DNA of 25,665 nucleotides from Gammaproteobacteria bacterium (GTDB taxonomy: Bacteria; Pseudomonadota; Gammaproteobacteria; JAJDOJ01). Location of the stretch: contig JALVEU010000264.1 of the NCBI GenBank assembly GCA_027030565.1, positions 1 to 25,665 of the forward strand, read 5' to 3'. The notes under the pieces were generated by a model. It saw nothing but the letters and a program-made list of their open reading frames with translations. It did no database searches and had not been told where the DNA came from. Both the position numbers and the translations under genes were made by a program. Shown here in pieces: positions 1 through 8,162 of this stretch (position 1 is the first letter of the stretch; each line of letters starts with the position of its first letter).

Positions 1-368
1 CCATCCTGCCCGACGTGGCCGCGGCCACGGAGGAGGACTGGCGTACCGAATACCTGGCGCCGATCCTCTCCATCCGCGTGGTCGACGACGTGGATGAGGC
101 CATCGAACACATCAACACCTATGGCTCCCATCACACCGACAGCATCGTCACCGAAGACTACACACGCGCACGGCGCTTCTTGCGCGAGGTGGACTCCAGC
201 TCGGTGATGGTCAACGCCTCCACGCGGTTCGCCGATGGCTTCGAGTACGGGCTCGGGGCCGAGATCGGCATCAGCACCGACAAGCTGCACGCCCGTGGCC
301 CGGTGGGTCTGGAAGGGCTCACCACCCAGAAGTACATCGTCTTCGGCGAGGGCCAGATTCGCCAATGA
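1..368 (+). CDS. proA: Gamma-glutamyl phosphate reductase, C-terminal part (gene cut by window start)
   Basis: This enzyme makes glutamate-5-semialdehyde from gamma-glutamyl phosphate in cytoplasmic proline synthesis. The reading frame is open from base 3 with no start, so the gene begins outside the window. About 122 C-terminal residues are present, against roughly 420 for the whole enzyme. The family is recognised from the segment reading VNASTRFADGFEYGLGAEIG, followed by a conserved tail with STDKLHARGPVGLEGL and TTQKYI. The GTG at 15 is internal (valine), not a start. The stop codon overlaps the nadD start in an ATGA (365-368), so the two genes are probably co-transcribed and translationally coupled. 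This is a confident family call; only the missing N-terminus cannot be judged. Confidence 0.96.
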   Translation, partial: ILPDVAAATEEDWRTEYLAPILSIRVVDDVDEAIEHINTYGSHHTDSIVTEDYTRARRFLREVDSSSVMVNASTRFADGFEYGLGAEIGISTDKLHARGPVGLEGLTTQKYIVFGEGQIRQ

Positions 369-1030
369 ATGCGACCCAGCGGGACGACGGGCTGGTCGGC
401 ATCTACGGCGGCACCTTCGATCCCGTGCATCTGGGTCACATCCGCACGGCACTGCAGCTGCGGCGAGAGCTGCCGTTCGCCGAGATCCGGATGCTGCCCG
501 CGGGCCAGCCCCCGCACCGGGACCCACCCGAGGCCAGCGCCGCCCAGCGCTGGTACATGATCACCCGCGTGACCGGGCCGGAACGCGGTCTGGTCGCCGA
601 CGACCGCGAGTTGCGCCGGCCGGGTCCATCCTATGCCGTGGACACGCTGGAGGAACTGCGCGCAGAACTGGGGGAGGCGCGTCCGCTGGCCTGGATCCTG
701 GGGATGGATGCCTTCGCCGGCTTCGACACCTGGCACCGCTGGCGTGAGATCCCACGCCTGGCGCACCTGGTGGTCATGACCCGCCCCGGTGTCCGCGAGC
801 CCGAGCGCGGGCCAGTGGCCGACCTGCTCCGGGAACGCCGGGCAGTACAGCCCCAGGCCCTGACCGAGCGACCCGCGGGGCGCATCCTGGTATGGCGGGT
901 GGAGCCGCTGGACTTCTCCGCCACCGATGTGCGCGAATGCATCCGCAGCGGCAAGCAGCCCCGGTTTCTGATTCCGGGGGTGATCTGGTCCTACATCCAG
1001 CGCGAGGGACTCTACGGGAGCGCCCATTGA
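365..1030 (+). CDS. nadD: Nicotinate-nucleotide adenylyltransferase
   Basis: NadD transfers AMP from ATP to nicotinate mononucleotide, giving deamido-NAD in NAD synthesis. The protein has 221 residues, normal for the family. The N-terminal nucleotidyltransferase signature GGTFDPVHLGH is at residues 15-25, with the HxGH-type histidines. The late SxTxxR signature appears as SATDVR at 185-190; both contact the nucleotide triphosphate. The ATG at 365 overlaps the proA stop by 4 bp. At the other end the stop TGA overlaps the likely TTG start of rsfS. The neighbours nadD-rsfS-rlmH are a very common bacterial trio. Nothing appears broken or unusual. Confidence 0.97.
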   Translation: MNATQRDDGLVGIYGGTFDPVHLGHIRTALQLRRELPFAEIRMLPAGQPPHRDPPEASAAQRWYMITRVTGPERGLVADDRELRRPGPSYAVDTLEELRAELGEARPLAWILGMDAFAGFDTWHRWREIPRLAHLVVMTRPGVREPERGPVADLLRERRAVQPQALTERPAGRILVWRVEPLDFSATDVRECIRSGKQPRFLIPGVIWSYIQREGLYGSAH

Positions 1031-1374
1031 AACCCGAGGCATTGGAGCAGATCGTCGTCGAGGCCCTGGAGGAGCTCAAGGCCCAGGACGTCCACGTCAT
1101 CGACGTGCGCGGCAAGACCTCCGTGACCGACGTGATGGTCATCGCCAGCGGGACCTCCAACCGGCACGTGAAGGCACTGGCCGACAACGTGATCGAGCGG
1201 GCCAAGGCGCACGGCGTTCGCCCGCTGGGCGTGGAAGGCGACCAGACCGCCGAATGGGTGCTGGTGGACCTGGGCGACGTGGTGGTGCACGTGATGCTCC
1301 CCCGCGTGCGTGATTTCTACAATCTCGAGAAGCTCTGGGCACTGGCACCGGAGGATGCCGGGACCCCGGGCTGA
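1027..1374 (+). CDS. rsfS: Ribosome silencing factor RsfS
   Basis: RsfS binds ribosomal protein uL14 on the large subunit and blocks subunit joining when nutrients are scarce. The frame is open from 892, but the upstream part lies inside nadD and looks like shadow sequence. I choose the TTG at 1027: it gives 115 residues starting (M)KPEALEQIVVEAL, close to the usual 105-120. A clear GGGAG ribosome-binding site lies at 1017-1021, 5 bases ahead. The TTG overlaps the nadD stop as TTGA. Family hallmarks are the KTSVTDVMVIASGTSNRHV stretch, the GDQTAEWVLVDLGDVVVHV stretch and the RDFYNLEKLW end. The choice of TTG rests on spacing and length, not on experiment. Confidence 0.93.
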   Translation: MKPEALEQIVVEALEELKAQDVHVIDVRGKTSVTDVMVIASGTSNRHVKALADNVIERAKAHGVRPLGVEGDQTAEWVLVDLGDVVVHVMLPRVRDFYNLEKLWALAPEDAGTPG

Positions 1375-1391
1375 GAGGGCACGGTCTTCGG

Positions 1392-1847
1392 ATGCGCATC
1401 CGCCTAGTCAGCATCGGCACGCGGCCCCCACGCTGGGTGCAGGAAGGCTACGCCGAATACGCGCGGCGACTGCCGCGCGAGTGCCCCCTCGAACTGGTGG
1501 AGGTCGCCCCTGAGAAGGGGAGCAGCGCCCGCAAGACGCGCGAGGGGCGCCGCCTCCTGGAGAGGGTGGGCCGCGGCGACCTGGTGATCGCACTGGACCC
1601 CGGGGGCACCCTTTGGAGCACCGAGCAGCTGGCGCGGCGCCTGGCACGCTGGATGCAGGAAGGCCGGACGCTCAGCCTGCTCATCGGCGGGGCCGACGGG
1701 CTGGCCTGCGAGTGCGTGGAGCGTGCGGCGGTCCACTGGTCCCTGTCGCCGCTGACGTTTCCCCACATGCTCGTGCGCATCCTGGTGGCCGAACAGCTGT
1801 ATCGAGCGTGCAGCTGGATCCGCAACCACCCCTATCACCGCCCGTGA
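1392..1847 (+). CDS. rlmH: 23S rRNA (pseudouridine1915-N3)-methyltransferase RlmH
   Basis: RlmH is the SPOUT-class methyltransferase that methylates pseudouridine 1915 in helix 69 of 23S rRNA on assembled 70S ribosomes. The product has 151 residues (about 155 in E. coli). It shows the family start MRIRLVSIGTRPPRWVQ, the SAM-binding loop LLIGGADGL, the segment LSPLTFPHMLVRILVAEQLYRA and the invariant tail NHPYHR. It lies 17 bp after rsfS. Its stop overlaps the GTG start of maf in a GTGA (1844-1847). GAGAGGG at 1374-1380 is a possible but slightly distant ribosome-binding site. Confidence 0.97.
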   Translation: MRIRLVSIGTRPPRWVQEGYAEYARRLPRECPLELVEVAPEKGSSARKTREGRRLLERVGRGDLVIALDPGGTLWSTEQLARRLARWMQEGRTLSLLIGGADGLACECVERAAVHWSLSPLTFPHMLVRILVAEQLYRACSWIRNHPYHRP

Positions 1848-2452
1848 CCGCCGGGCGCCTGGTGCTCGCATCCGCCTCGCCGAGGCGCGTGGAACTGCTG
1901 GCGCAGCTCGGCCTGCACCCCCGGATCCACGCCGCCCGGGTGGACGAGACACGCCGTCCGAACGAACACCCCGCCCTGTACGTGGAGCGGCTGGCCTTGG
2001 CCAAGGCCGAGGCGGTCTTTCGGGAATTGGGCCATGGTCACCTGGTGCTCGGCGCCGATACCACGGTGGCCATCGACGCCGACGTCCTGGGCAAGCCGGC
2101 GGGACGGGACGAGGCGGTGGAGATGCTCATGCGCCTGTCCGGACGGGAGCACCGGGTGCTCACTGCGGTGGCCCTGATGGGCCCCGAGGGGGAGGTCCGG
2201 TCCCGTGTCTCGGTCAGCCACGTGCACTTCCGGGCCCTCGACCGCCATGAATGCGAGGCGTACTGGGAGAGCGGCGAACCTCGGGACAAGGCCGGTGCCT
2301 ATGCCATCCAGGGGCTGGGTGCCGTATTCGTCAGGCGCCTGGAGGGCAGCTATTCCGGTGTCATGGGCCTGCCCCTGTTCGAGACCGCAGAACTGTTGGC
2401 AGCGGCCGGGATCCAAGTCTTGGCGGGCGCGCGGCCCGGAGCCCACCCGTGA
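1844..2452 (+). CDS. maf: Maf family nucleoside triphosphate pyrophosphatase (YhdE type, dTTP/UTP)
   Basis: Maf proteins hydrolyse nucleoside triphosphates to monophosphates. The YhdE subgroup acts on dTTP, UTP and modified pyrimidine forms and is linked to nucleotide-pool cleaning and septum control. The frame is open from 1613, but the homologous region begins at the GTG at 1844, giving 202 residues (E. coli YhdE 197). Features seen are ASASPRR near the N-terminus, GADTTV with the likely catalytic base D72, KLSG-like RLSGREH, the DKAGAYAIQG motif and GSYSGVMGLPL. These fit YhdE better than the m7GTP-specific YceF group. The start overlaps rlmH by 4 bp. The following gene is rng, the same order as in E. 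coli. Confidence 0.95.
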   Translation: MTAGRLVLASASPRRVELLAQLGLHPRIHAARVDETRRPNEHPALYVERLALAKAEAVFRELGHGHLVLGADTTVAIDADVLGKPAGRDEAVEMLMRLSGREHRVLTAVALMGPEGEVRSRVSVSHVHFRALDRHECEAYWESGEPRDKAGAYAIQGLGAVFVRRLEGSYSGVMGLPLFETAELLAAAGIQVLAGARPGAHP

Positions 2453-2490
2453 GCTCAGGGAACCCCCCACGCCGCCTCCGGGAAAACCCG

Positions 2491-2496
2491 TACAAT
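2491..2496 (+). promoter_or_regulatory. Possible -10 box (TACAAT) ahead of rng
   Basis: TACAAT matches the sigma-70 -10 consensus at 5 of 6 positions and lies about 75 bp upstream of the rng ATG, in the 119 bp spacer after maf. I find no convincing -35 box at 16-18 bp, so this is a weak candidate. If real, it would give rng its own promoter within the long plus-strand run. Confidence 0.25.
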
Positions 2497-2571
2497 ATCG
2501 GCCACGGTCCCGGCGGCTCCACCTTCGCTGGCCGCGCGGCCCATCCACACCAAGGAAAACCGATCGTCCGC

Positions 2572-4068
2572 ATGAGCGAAGAGATCCTCATCAACGTCAC
2601 GCCCCAGGAGACCCGGGTGGCCTTGGTGGAGAACGGGGTGCTGCAAGAGGTCAGCATCGAACGGTATCGGAGCCGGGGACTGGTGGGCAACATCTACAAG
2701 GGGCGTGTGAGCCGCGTCATGCCCGGCATGGACGCGGCGTTCGTGGACATCGGTCTGGACAAGGCCGCCTTTCTGCACGCCTCGGACGTGACCAACCAGT
2801 CGCTGCTCCTGTTGGGCGAGGAGGAGGTGCGCCTCCCTGGCGAAGAGGGCCACCAGGGCGAACCCATCGCCCGACTCCTGCACGAGGGGCAGGAACTCTG
2901 CGTGCAGGTGGTCAAGGACCAGCTGGGTACCAAGGGGGCACGGCTGACCACGCACATCACCATCCCTTCCCGATACCTGGTGCTCATGCCCTTCTCCACC
3001 AACATCGGTGTCTCCGGCCGCATCGAGGCCGAGGAGGAACGCAAGCGCCTGCGCGATCTCATCGAGCGCCTGCGGGAGGAGGCGGGCGTGGGACTGGGCT
3101 TCATCGTGCGCACCGCGGCCGACGGTGCCGAAGAAGACGCCCTGCGGCGCGACCTCCAGTTCCTGGTCCGCCTGTGGGGCAAGGTCGGGGAACAGGCGGC
3201 AGCGGCCACACCGGGCACCCTCATCTATCAGGACCTTCCCCTGGTGCTACGCACGTTGCGCGACCTGGTGGACGACGGTGTGGACCGCATCCGGATCGAC
3301 TCACGGGCCACCCTGCGCAAGGTCGAAGAGTTCGTCGATCAACTCGTCCCGGAGCTCAAGGGCCGCACGGAATGGTATCCGGGCGAGCGTCCCATCTTCG
3401 ACCTGTACGGGATCGAGGACGAGATCCAACGCGCGCTGCAGCGCAAGGTCCAGCTCAAGTCCGGCGGGTACCTGATCATCGACCAGACCGAGGCCATGAC
3501 CACCATCGATGTCAACACCGGTGGCTTTCTGGGGCATCGCAACCTGGAGGAGACGACGTTCAAGACCAACCTGGAAGCCGCCCAGGCCATCGCCCGCCAG
3601 CTCCGGCTGCGCAACCTCGGTGGCATCATCATCATCGACTTCATCGACATGACCATCGAGGAGCACAAGCGCCAGGTGTTGCGGGCCCTGGAGAAGGCCC
3701 TGGAGAAGGATCACGCCAAGAGCCAGATCTGTGACGTCTCGCCGCTCGGTCTGGTGGAGATGACACGCAAGCGCACGCGCGAGAGCCTCGAACACGTGCT
3801 CTGCGAGACCTGTCCCACCTGCGACGGCCGGGGCACCATCAAGACGGCCGAAACCGTCTGTTACGAATTGTTCCGAGAAATCCTGCGCGAGGCGCGCCAG
3901 TTCGAGGTCAGCGAACTCCTGGTGTTGGCCTCCCAGGAAGTGGTGGATCTGCTCCTGGACGAGGAGTCCACCAGCCTCGCCGAGCTGGAGGCCTTCATCG
4001 GCAAACCCATCAAGCTCCAAGTGGAGTCCCTCTATTCCCAGGAACAGTTCGACGTGGTCCTCATCTGA
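2572..4068 (+). CDS. rng: Ribonuclease G
   Basis: RNase G is a single-strand endoribonuclease of the RNase E/G family. It matures the 5' end of 16S rRNA and starts decay of some mRNAs. The frame is open further upstream, but homology begins at the ATG at 2572, giving 498 residues (E. coli 489). An AAGGA lies at 2552-2556, a rather long 15 bases ahead. An S1-type RNA-binding part (VGNIYKGRVSRVMPGMDAAF) sits near residues 38-125. The catalytic aspartates are D313 (TIDVNTGGF) and D356 (IIIDFIDM), spaced 43 apart as in RNase E. The zinc-link motif CPTC is at 414-417. There is no long disordered C-terminal arm, so it is RNase G rather than RNase E. Confidence 0.97.
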   Translation: MSEEILINVTPQETRVALVENGVLQEVSIERYRSRGLVGNIYKGRVSRVMPGMDAAFVDIGLDKAAFLHASDVTNQSLLLLGEEEVRLPGEEGHQGEPIARLLHEGQELCVQVVKDQLGTKGARLTTHITIPSRYLVLMPFSTNIGVSGRIEAEEERKRLRDLIERLREEAGVGLGFIVRTAADGAEEDALRRDLQFLVRLWGKVGEQAAAATPGTLIYQDLPLVLRTLRDLVDDGVDRIRIDSRATLRKVEEFVDQLVPELKGRTEWYPGERPIFDLYGIEDEIQRALQRKVQLKSGGYLIIDQTEAMTTIDVNTGGFLGHRNLEETTFKTNLEAAQAIARQLRLRNLGGIIIIDFIDMTIEEHKRQVLRALEKALEKDHAKSQICDVSPLGLVEMTRKRTRESLEHVLCETCPTCDGRGTIKTAETVCYELFREILREARQFEVSELLVLASQEVVDLLLDEESTSLAELEAFIGKPIKLQVESLYSQEQFDVVLI

Positions 4069-4144
4069 CCGCGAGGAACGTGACGCAGCCTTTCCCACCA
4101 CCGGCGGCCGGCACATGACACACTCGCCACTCCGGTCCCGAGGT

Positions 4145-4170
4145 CTCACGGGGGGGTCCAACCCCGTGGG
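4145..4170 (+). repeat. Inverted repeat (hairpin) between rng and yhdP
   Basis: CACGGGG (4147-4153) pairs perfectly with CCCCGTG (4162-4168) across an 8-base loop. One G-U and one C-G pair extend it to 9 bp. It sits in the 123 bp spacer, ending 21 bases before the yhdP start. No T-run follows, so it is not a classical intrinsic terminator. It could be an mRNA 3' end stabiliser for rng or a structure in the yhdP leader. Confidence 0.4.
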
Positions 4171-4191
4171 AAGCACCGGCTGAGCCTGCGC

Positions 4192-7100
4192 GTGAGCGCG
4201 CGCTTGGCAAAGCTCGGCAGACTGGGCGCGTACGCGCTGGGGGGCGCGCTGTTGCTCCTGGCAGTGACGCTGTTGCTGTTGCGCGCCGGGGTCCTGTCCG
4301 TGGAGCCGGTACGTCCCCTGCTCGAGCAAACGTTGAGCGGACTCGTTGCCCGGCCCGTCTCGGTGCGCCGCCTCGAGCTGCGCTGGCACGGCCTGTCGCC
4401 CCGCCTGTTCGCCCGGGATGTGCGCTTCCCCGCCCGCCAGCCCGACGGGCAGCCCCTGGTCATCCCCGAGGCCCGCGTGCAGCTGCACCTGTGGCGCTCA
4501 CTGCTGGACGCTTGGCCCCGGGTACGCACCCTGGCCGTGGAGAACGCCAGCATCGGGCTGGAGCGCCTCCCCGACGGGCGTGTGATCGTTCACGGGCTAA
4601 GTGGGGCCGCCCCGCGGGACGTGCTCAAGGTCATCAAACGCCTGCTGGGTCAGGCCGACCTGCAGATCACGTTCGAGCATACTCGACTGACGTGGACGGA
4701 CCGCATCGGGCACGTGCGCTACCGATTCAGTGACGTACACATGGAGGCCCGGCGCAGGGGGGACCACTACCGAATCGGCCTGCGTGCCGGTCTGCCCGAC
4801 GAACTCGGCCGCACCCTGCGCCTCACCACCAGTCTCGTGGGAGAGCTGGACGACCCGGCCACCTGGCGGGGCCGGAGCTACGTGCGGGTCACAGGCGCGC
4901 TGCTGGCTCAGGGGGAGCATTGGGTCTCCCTGGGGCTCGACCCGCAGAGCCGCCCCCTGCTCGATGCCGAGCTCTGGATACACTGGACGGCCCGCGGCGT
5001 CCACGAGGTAGCGGGCAATCTCGCGCTCCAGGATCTCAGGCTGGATCTTTCACGGCGCTTCGCTGATTTCTCCGCGGACCTCCTACAGCTGGACCGTCTG
5101 CGCCTGGCGGGGATCTGGCGACGACACACCGACGGGTGGGTGGTACGGCTGGAAGAGTTCTCCGCAGTGATCGACGGTGAGCTGCTGGCCGATACGGATC
5201 TCACCCTGTTCGCTCGCCGCAACCCCGCTGGAGACCGGCGTTACGAGCTCCTCGCTGGCCGGGTGGAGGTGGGCCCCCTGGGCCGGCTCCTGCAGCGATC
5301 CGCACGCATCGGCAGCCATCTGGACGAGACCGGTACCTTGGATGCCGGTGGCCATCTGGACGGTCTCTATGCTGTGGTGGTCACCGGCGCACACCCGTAC
5401 TACGCGCTGAGCGGGCGGTTCGCAGACGCCCACCTGTTCGGGATGGACCGGGTCCCGGGCTTCTACGGGCTGGATGGGGAATTCAGCCTCGACGCCAGCG
5501 GCGGCGAGGTGGCGCTCTATTCCGACGACCTGTTCCTCGCCCACCCGACGCTTGGCGAGACGCCATGGGCGCTGGGGCACGTGCGGGCCCTGGCCCGATG
5601 GTCGCGGATGGACGGGGCGTGGCAGGTGGAGCTGCCCGTGTTCAGCTTGTCCAATGCAGATCTACGACTGGAAGCCTTGGCCTGGATGCGCACCAGCCAC
5701 GACGCGGCTCCCTACGTGGCACTGGAGCTCGCACTGCACGAGGCGGACCTGGCGGCGCTGGACCGGTATCTCCCGGTACGTGGTCTGAATCCGCGGGTAC
5801 GCCGCTGGCTGGAACGCTCCGTGCTCGGCGGCCGGGCGGTCGCCGGCACCCTGAGCCTGCAGGGGCCGCTGGACCGCTTCCCCTTCGAGCACGGCGGTGG
5901 CAAGTTTCGTGCCTCGGTGCACATCGAGGATGGCGTCCTGCGGCCTTCGCCGCTGTCGTTCACCGTCACGGGTATCGAGGGCGAACTGAACTGGTACCGG
6001 GCGGCGCTGTTCGGCCATGCGGAGCGCTTCCGATACGCGGCCTTGGAGGGTCACGACGCCGCTGTGGCCATCACCGATCTGCGCCATGCCGTCCTGGAGC
6101 TGGACCTGACCGCCGACGGTCCCCTGGGGCGCATGGCGGAGATCCTCTCCGACGTCCACCGCGTGACCCATCGCCAGGACTGGACCCGACGTTTCAACCC
6201 GACGGGAAAGGCGGCACTGGATCTCGCGCTGCGTCTACCCTTGGCGACCAGTGAACGGAAGAAAGGGCCCGCAGCGGTGCATGGCGCCCTGCGGCTGCAG
6301 GACGACACCGTGGAAGTGAACGGCATGGAGAGCCGGGTCGAGGCGATTGAGGGCATCGTGCGTTTCGACCACGGGACGCTCTCCGGTCCGGGGCTTCGCG
6401 CCCGTCTCAACGGCGTGCCCATTCGGGCCCATCTGTCCGGAGACGCGCGGCGGGGCATCCATCTGGGTTTGGAGGCCGAGGCACCAGCCGAGGCCCTCTG
6501 GCCCGGACTTCCGGCCTGGGTGGCACAACGCCTGCAGGGCGGGACCCGCTGGGAAGGACACCTGCGCGTCCCTGCCGGGACGGGACCGGGCATGCACCTG
6601 CGTCTGGAGTCGGACTTGGTCGGGGTCCGCGTCCGGCTCCCCGAGGACCTGGGCAAGCCGCCCGACGAACCGCGTCACCTGACCGTGGAAGCCGACTTCG
6701 ACGGGCAGAACCGGCGCCGGTTGTGGATCGACTACGCCGGCCGCGCCGCCCTGGCGGCCGCCTTCGAGCATGGTGCCACCGGCTGGCGCCTGGAGCGCGG
6801 GGAGCTGCGCTTTGGTGCGCCACGCGCCAACCTTCCTCCCCGCGGGTTTCGCATACGTGGTGAACTGGCCCGGTTCACACCACGCCTCTGGCAGGACGTG
6901 CTGCCGACGCGGCAGGACGGCGATCTCTTCACACCGCAGGACGTGGACGCCGACCTGCAGGTCGGTCTCCTCAGGCTGGGCCGGCTCCGGATCGAGGATC
7001 TGCGGCTGCGCTTGAGCGGTTCCCAACGGGCCTGGCATCTCGGCCTCAAGGCGGATGCGGTGGCCGGAAACATCGACATTCCGCGCGGCCGAAACCGGTT

Positions 7101-8079
7101 CCTGCCGGTGGTGGTGGACCTGGAGCACCTGCGTTGGAAGGCGGATTCGCCCAGCCCGCGGAATGGAGCGGACACGCCCGATCTCGATCCCCGCGACCTG
7201 CCGGCGCTGAAGTTTGGCATCGACCGTCTGGAGCTGGAGACGGGCGGACGACTGCAGGATGTGCATGCAGTGCTCACCCCTTCGGCTTCGGGGTTGCGAC
7301 TGCAGCGCCTGGTGTTCTCGACCCCGGGGCTGGAGGGTTGGGCCACCGGCGCCTGGCGATGGCGGCCCCGCGGCGGTTCGCAGGTGAAGCTGCAAGCCCG
7401 CCTGGAGGCGACGGACGTGGGGGCGGCCCTCAAGGCGTTGCGCCTCGATGAAGGTTTCCGCGGCGGCTCCGGTGAGCTGGAACTGCAGCTCCAGTGGGCC
7501 GGGCCCCCCTGGTCCCCCCGCCTCGACAGCCTCCGGGGCCAGGGTATCCTCCATCTGGAAAAAGGGCGTATCGAAGACCTGGAACCCGGAGCGGCCCGTG
7601 TCCTGGGGCTGATCAACCCGGCCGCCCTCCCGCGGCGCGTGGCCTTGGACTTTCGCGATCTACTGGAGAAGGGATACCGGTACGATCTCATCGATGGCGC
7701 GTTCACCGTCGAGGGACCCGCCCTGCAGCTGCGCGGACTCAACGTGGTGGGGCCCACCGCCGAGCTGGTGATCAACGGCCAGGAACGCCTGGACCTACGC
7801 CGCCATGACCTGGTCGTCCATGTCACGCCCCAGCTCGGGTTGGGGCCGGCCATCGCCGGAACGGTGATCGGCGGTCCGGCGGTGGGAGCAGCGGTGTTCG
7901 TGGCCGAACGACTGCTCAAACGCGGCGGTGCGGACATCAGCCGAGTGGCACGCGTAACCTATCGGGTCGAGGGCGACTGGAACGATCCGCTCATCGCCCC
8001 CCTGGACTCGCAGCCCCGGCAGACACCGCCTTCGGGCACGCCCCAGGCCATCCAGTCCGAGCTCCTGGGGGCCGACTGA
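4192..8079 (+). CDS. yhdP: YhdP family AsmA-like envelope lipid transport protein
   Basis: YhdP, with TamB and YdbH, is one of the giant AsmA-like proteins needed for phospholipid movement from inner to outer membrane in E. coli. The product has 1295 residues (E. coli 1266). One N-terminal membrane helix is at about 11-30 (LGAYALGGALLLLAVTLLLL), and the rest should lie in the periplasm as a long beta-rich groove. The last 200 residues carry the usual end pattern: LRLDEGFRGGSGELELQLQW, a GRIEDLEPGAARVLGLIN segment, a hydrophobic glycine/alanine stretch around 1220-1240 and VTYRVEGDWNDPLI. The GTG start is the best in frame, but no good ribosome-binding site is visible. A TTG four codons on is an alternative. 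The maf-rng-yhdP order matches E. coli. Confidence 0.93.
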   Translation: MSARLAKLGRLGAYALGGALLLLAVTLLLLRAGVLSVEPVRPLLEQTLSGLVARPVSVRRLELRWHGLSPRLFARDVRFPARQPDGQPLVIPEARVQLHLWRSLLDAWPRVRTLAVENASIGLERLPDGRVIVHGLSGAAPRDVLKVIKRLLGQADLQITFEHTRLTWTDRIGHVRYRFSDVHMEARRRGDHYRIGLRAGLPDELGRTLRLTTSLVGELDDPATWRGRSYVRVTGALLAQGEHWVSLGLDPQSRPLLDAELWIHWTARGVHEVAGNLALQDLRLDLSRRFADFSADLLQLDRLRLAGIWRRHTDGWVVRLEEFSAVIDGELLADTDLTLFARRNPAGDRRYELLAGRVEVGPLGRLLQRSARIGSHLDETGTLDAGGHLDGLYAVVVTGAHPYYALSGRFADAHLFGMDRVPGFYGLDGEFSLDASGGEVALYSDDLFLAHPTLGETPWALGHVRALARWSRMDGAWQVELPVFSLSNADLRLEALAWMRTSHDAAPYVALELALHEADLAALDRYLPVRGLNPRVRRWLERSVLGGRAVAGTLSLQGPLDRFPFEHGGGKFRASVHIEDGVLRPSPLSFTVTGIEGELNWYRAALFGHAERFRYAALEGHDAAVAITDLRHAVLELDLTADGPLGRMAEILSDVHRVTHRQDWTRRFNPTGKAALDLALRLPLATSERKKGPAAVHGALRLQDDTVEVNGMESRVEAIEGIVRFDHGTLSGPGLRARLNGVPIRAHLSGDARRGIHLGLEAEAPAEALWPGLPAWVAQRLQGGTRWEGHLRVPAGTGPGMHLRLESDLVGVRVRLPEDLGKPPDEPRHLTVEADFDGQNRRRLWIDYAGRAALAAAFEHGATGWRLERGELRFGAPRANLPPRGFRIRGELARFTPRLWQDVLPTRQDGDLFTPQDVDADLQVGLLRLGRLRIEDLRLRLSGSQRAWHLGLKADAVAGNIDIPRGRNRFLPVVVDLEHLRWKADSPSPRNGADTPDLDPRDLPALKFGIDRLELETGGRLQDVHAVLTPSASGLRLQRLVFSTPGLEGWATGAWRWRPRGGSQVKLQARLEATDVGAALKALRLDEGFRGGSGELELQLQWAGPPWSPRLDSLRGQGILHLEKGRIEDLEPGAARVLGLINPAALPRRVALDFRDLLEKGYRYDLIDGAFTVEGPALQLRGLNVVGPTAELVINGQERLDLRRHDLVVHVTPQLGLGPAIAGTVIGGPAVGAAVFVAERLLKRGGADISRVARVTYRVEGDWNDPLIAPLDSQPRQTPPSGTPQAIQSELLGAD

Positions 8080-8162
8080 AGGCTCAGGGCCCGCCGATTC
8101 CTCGGCCCCGCCCTGGACTGCTAACATCTACAGAGCAACCCCCAACCGCCGATTTCGCTGTC

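Noticed and set aside
3301..4488. A 395-codon minus-strand open frame opposite rng and the yhdP start
   Set aside because: It crosses the rng-yhdP boundary in antisense and looks like a GC-driven shadow; rng carries all catalytic residues on the plus strand.
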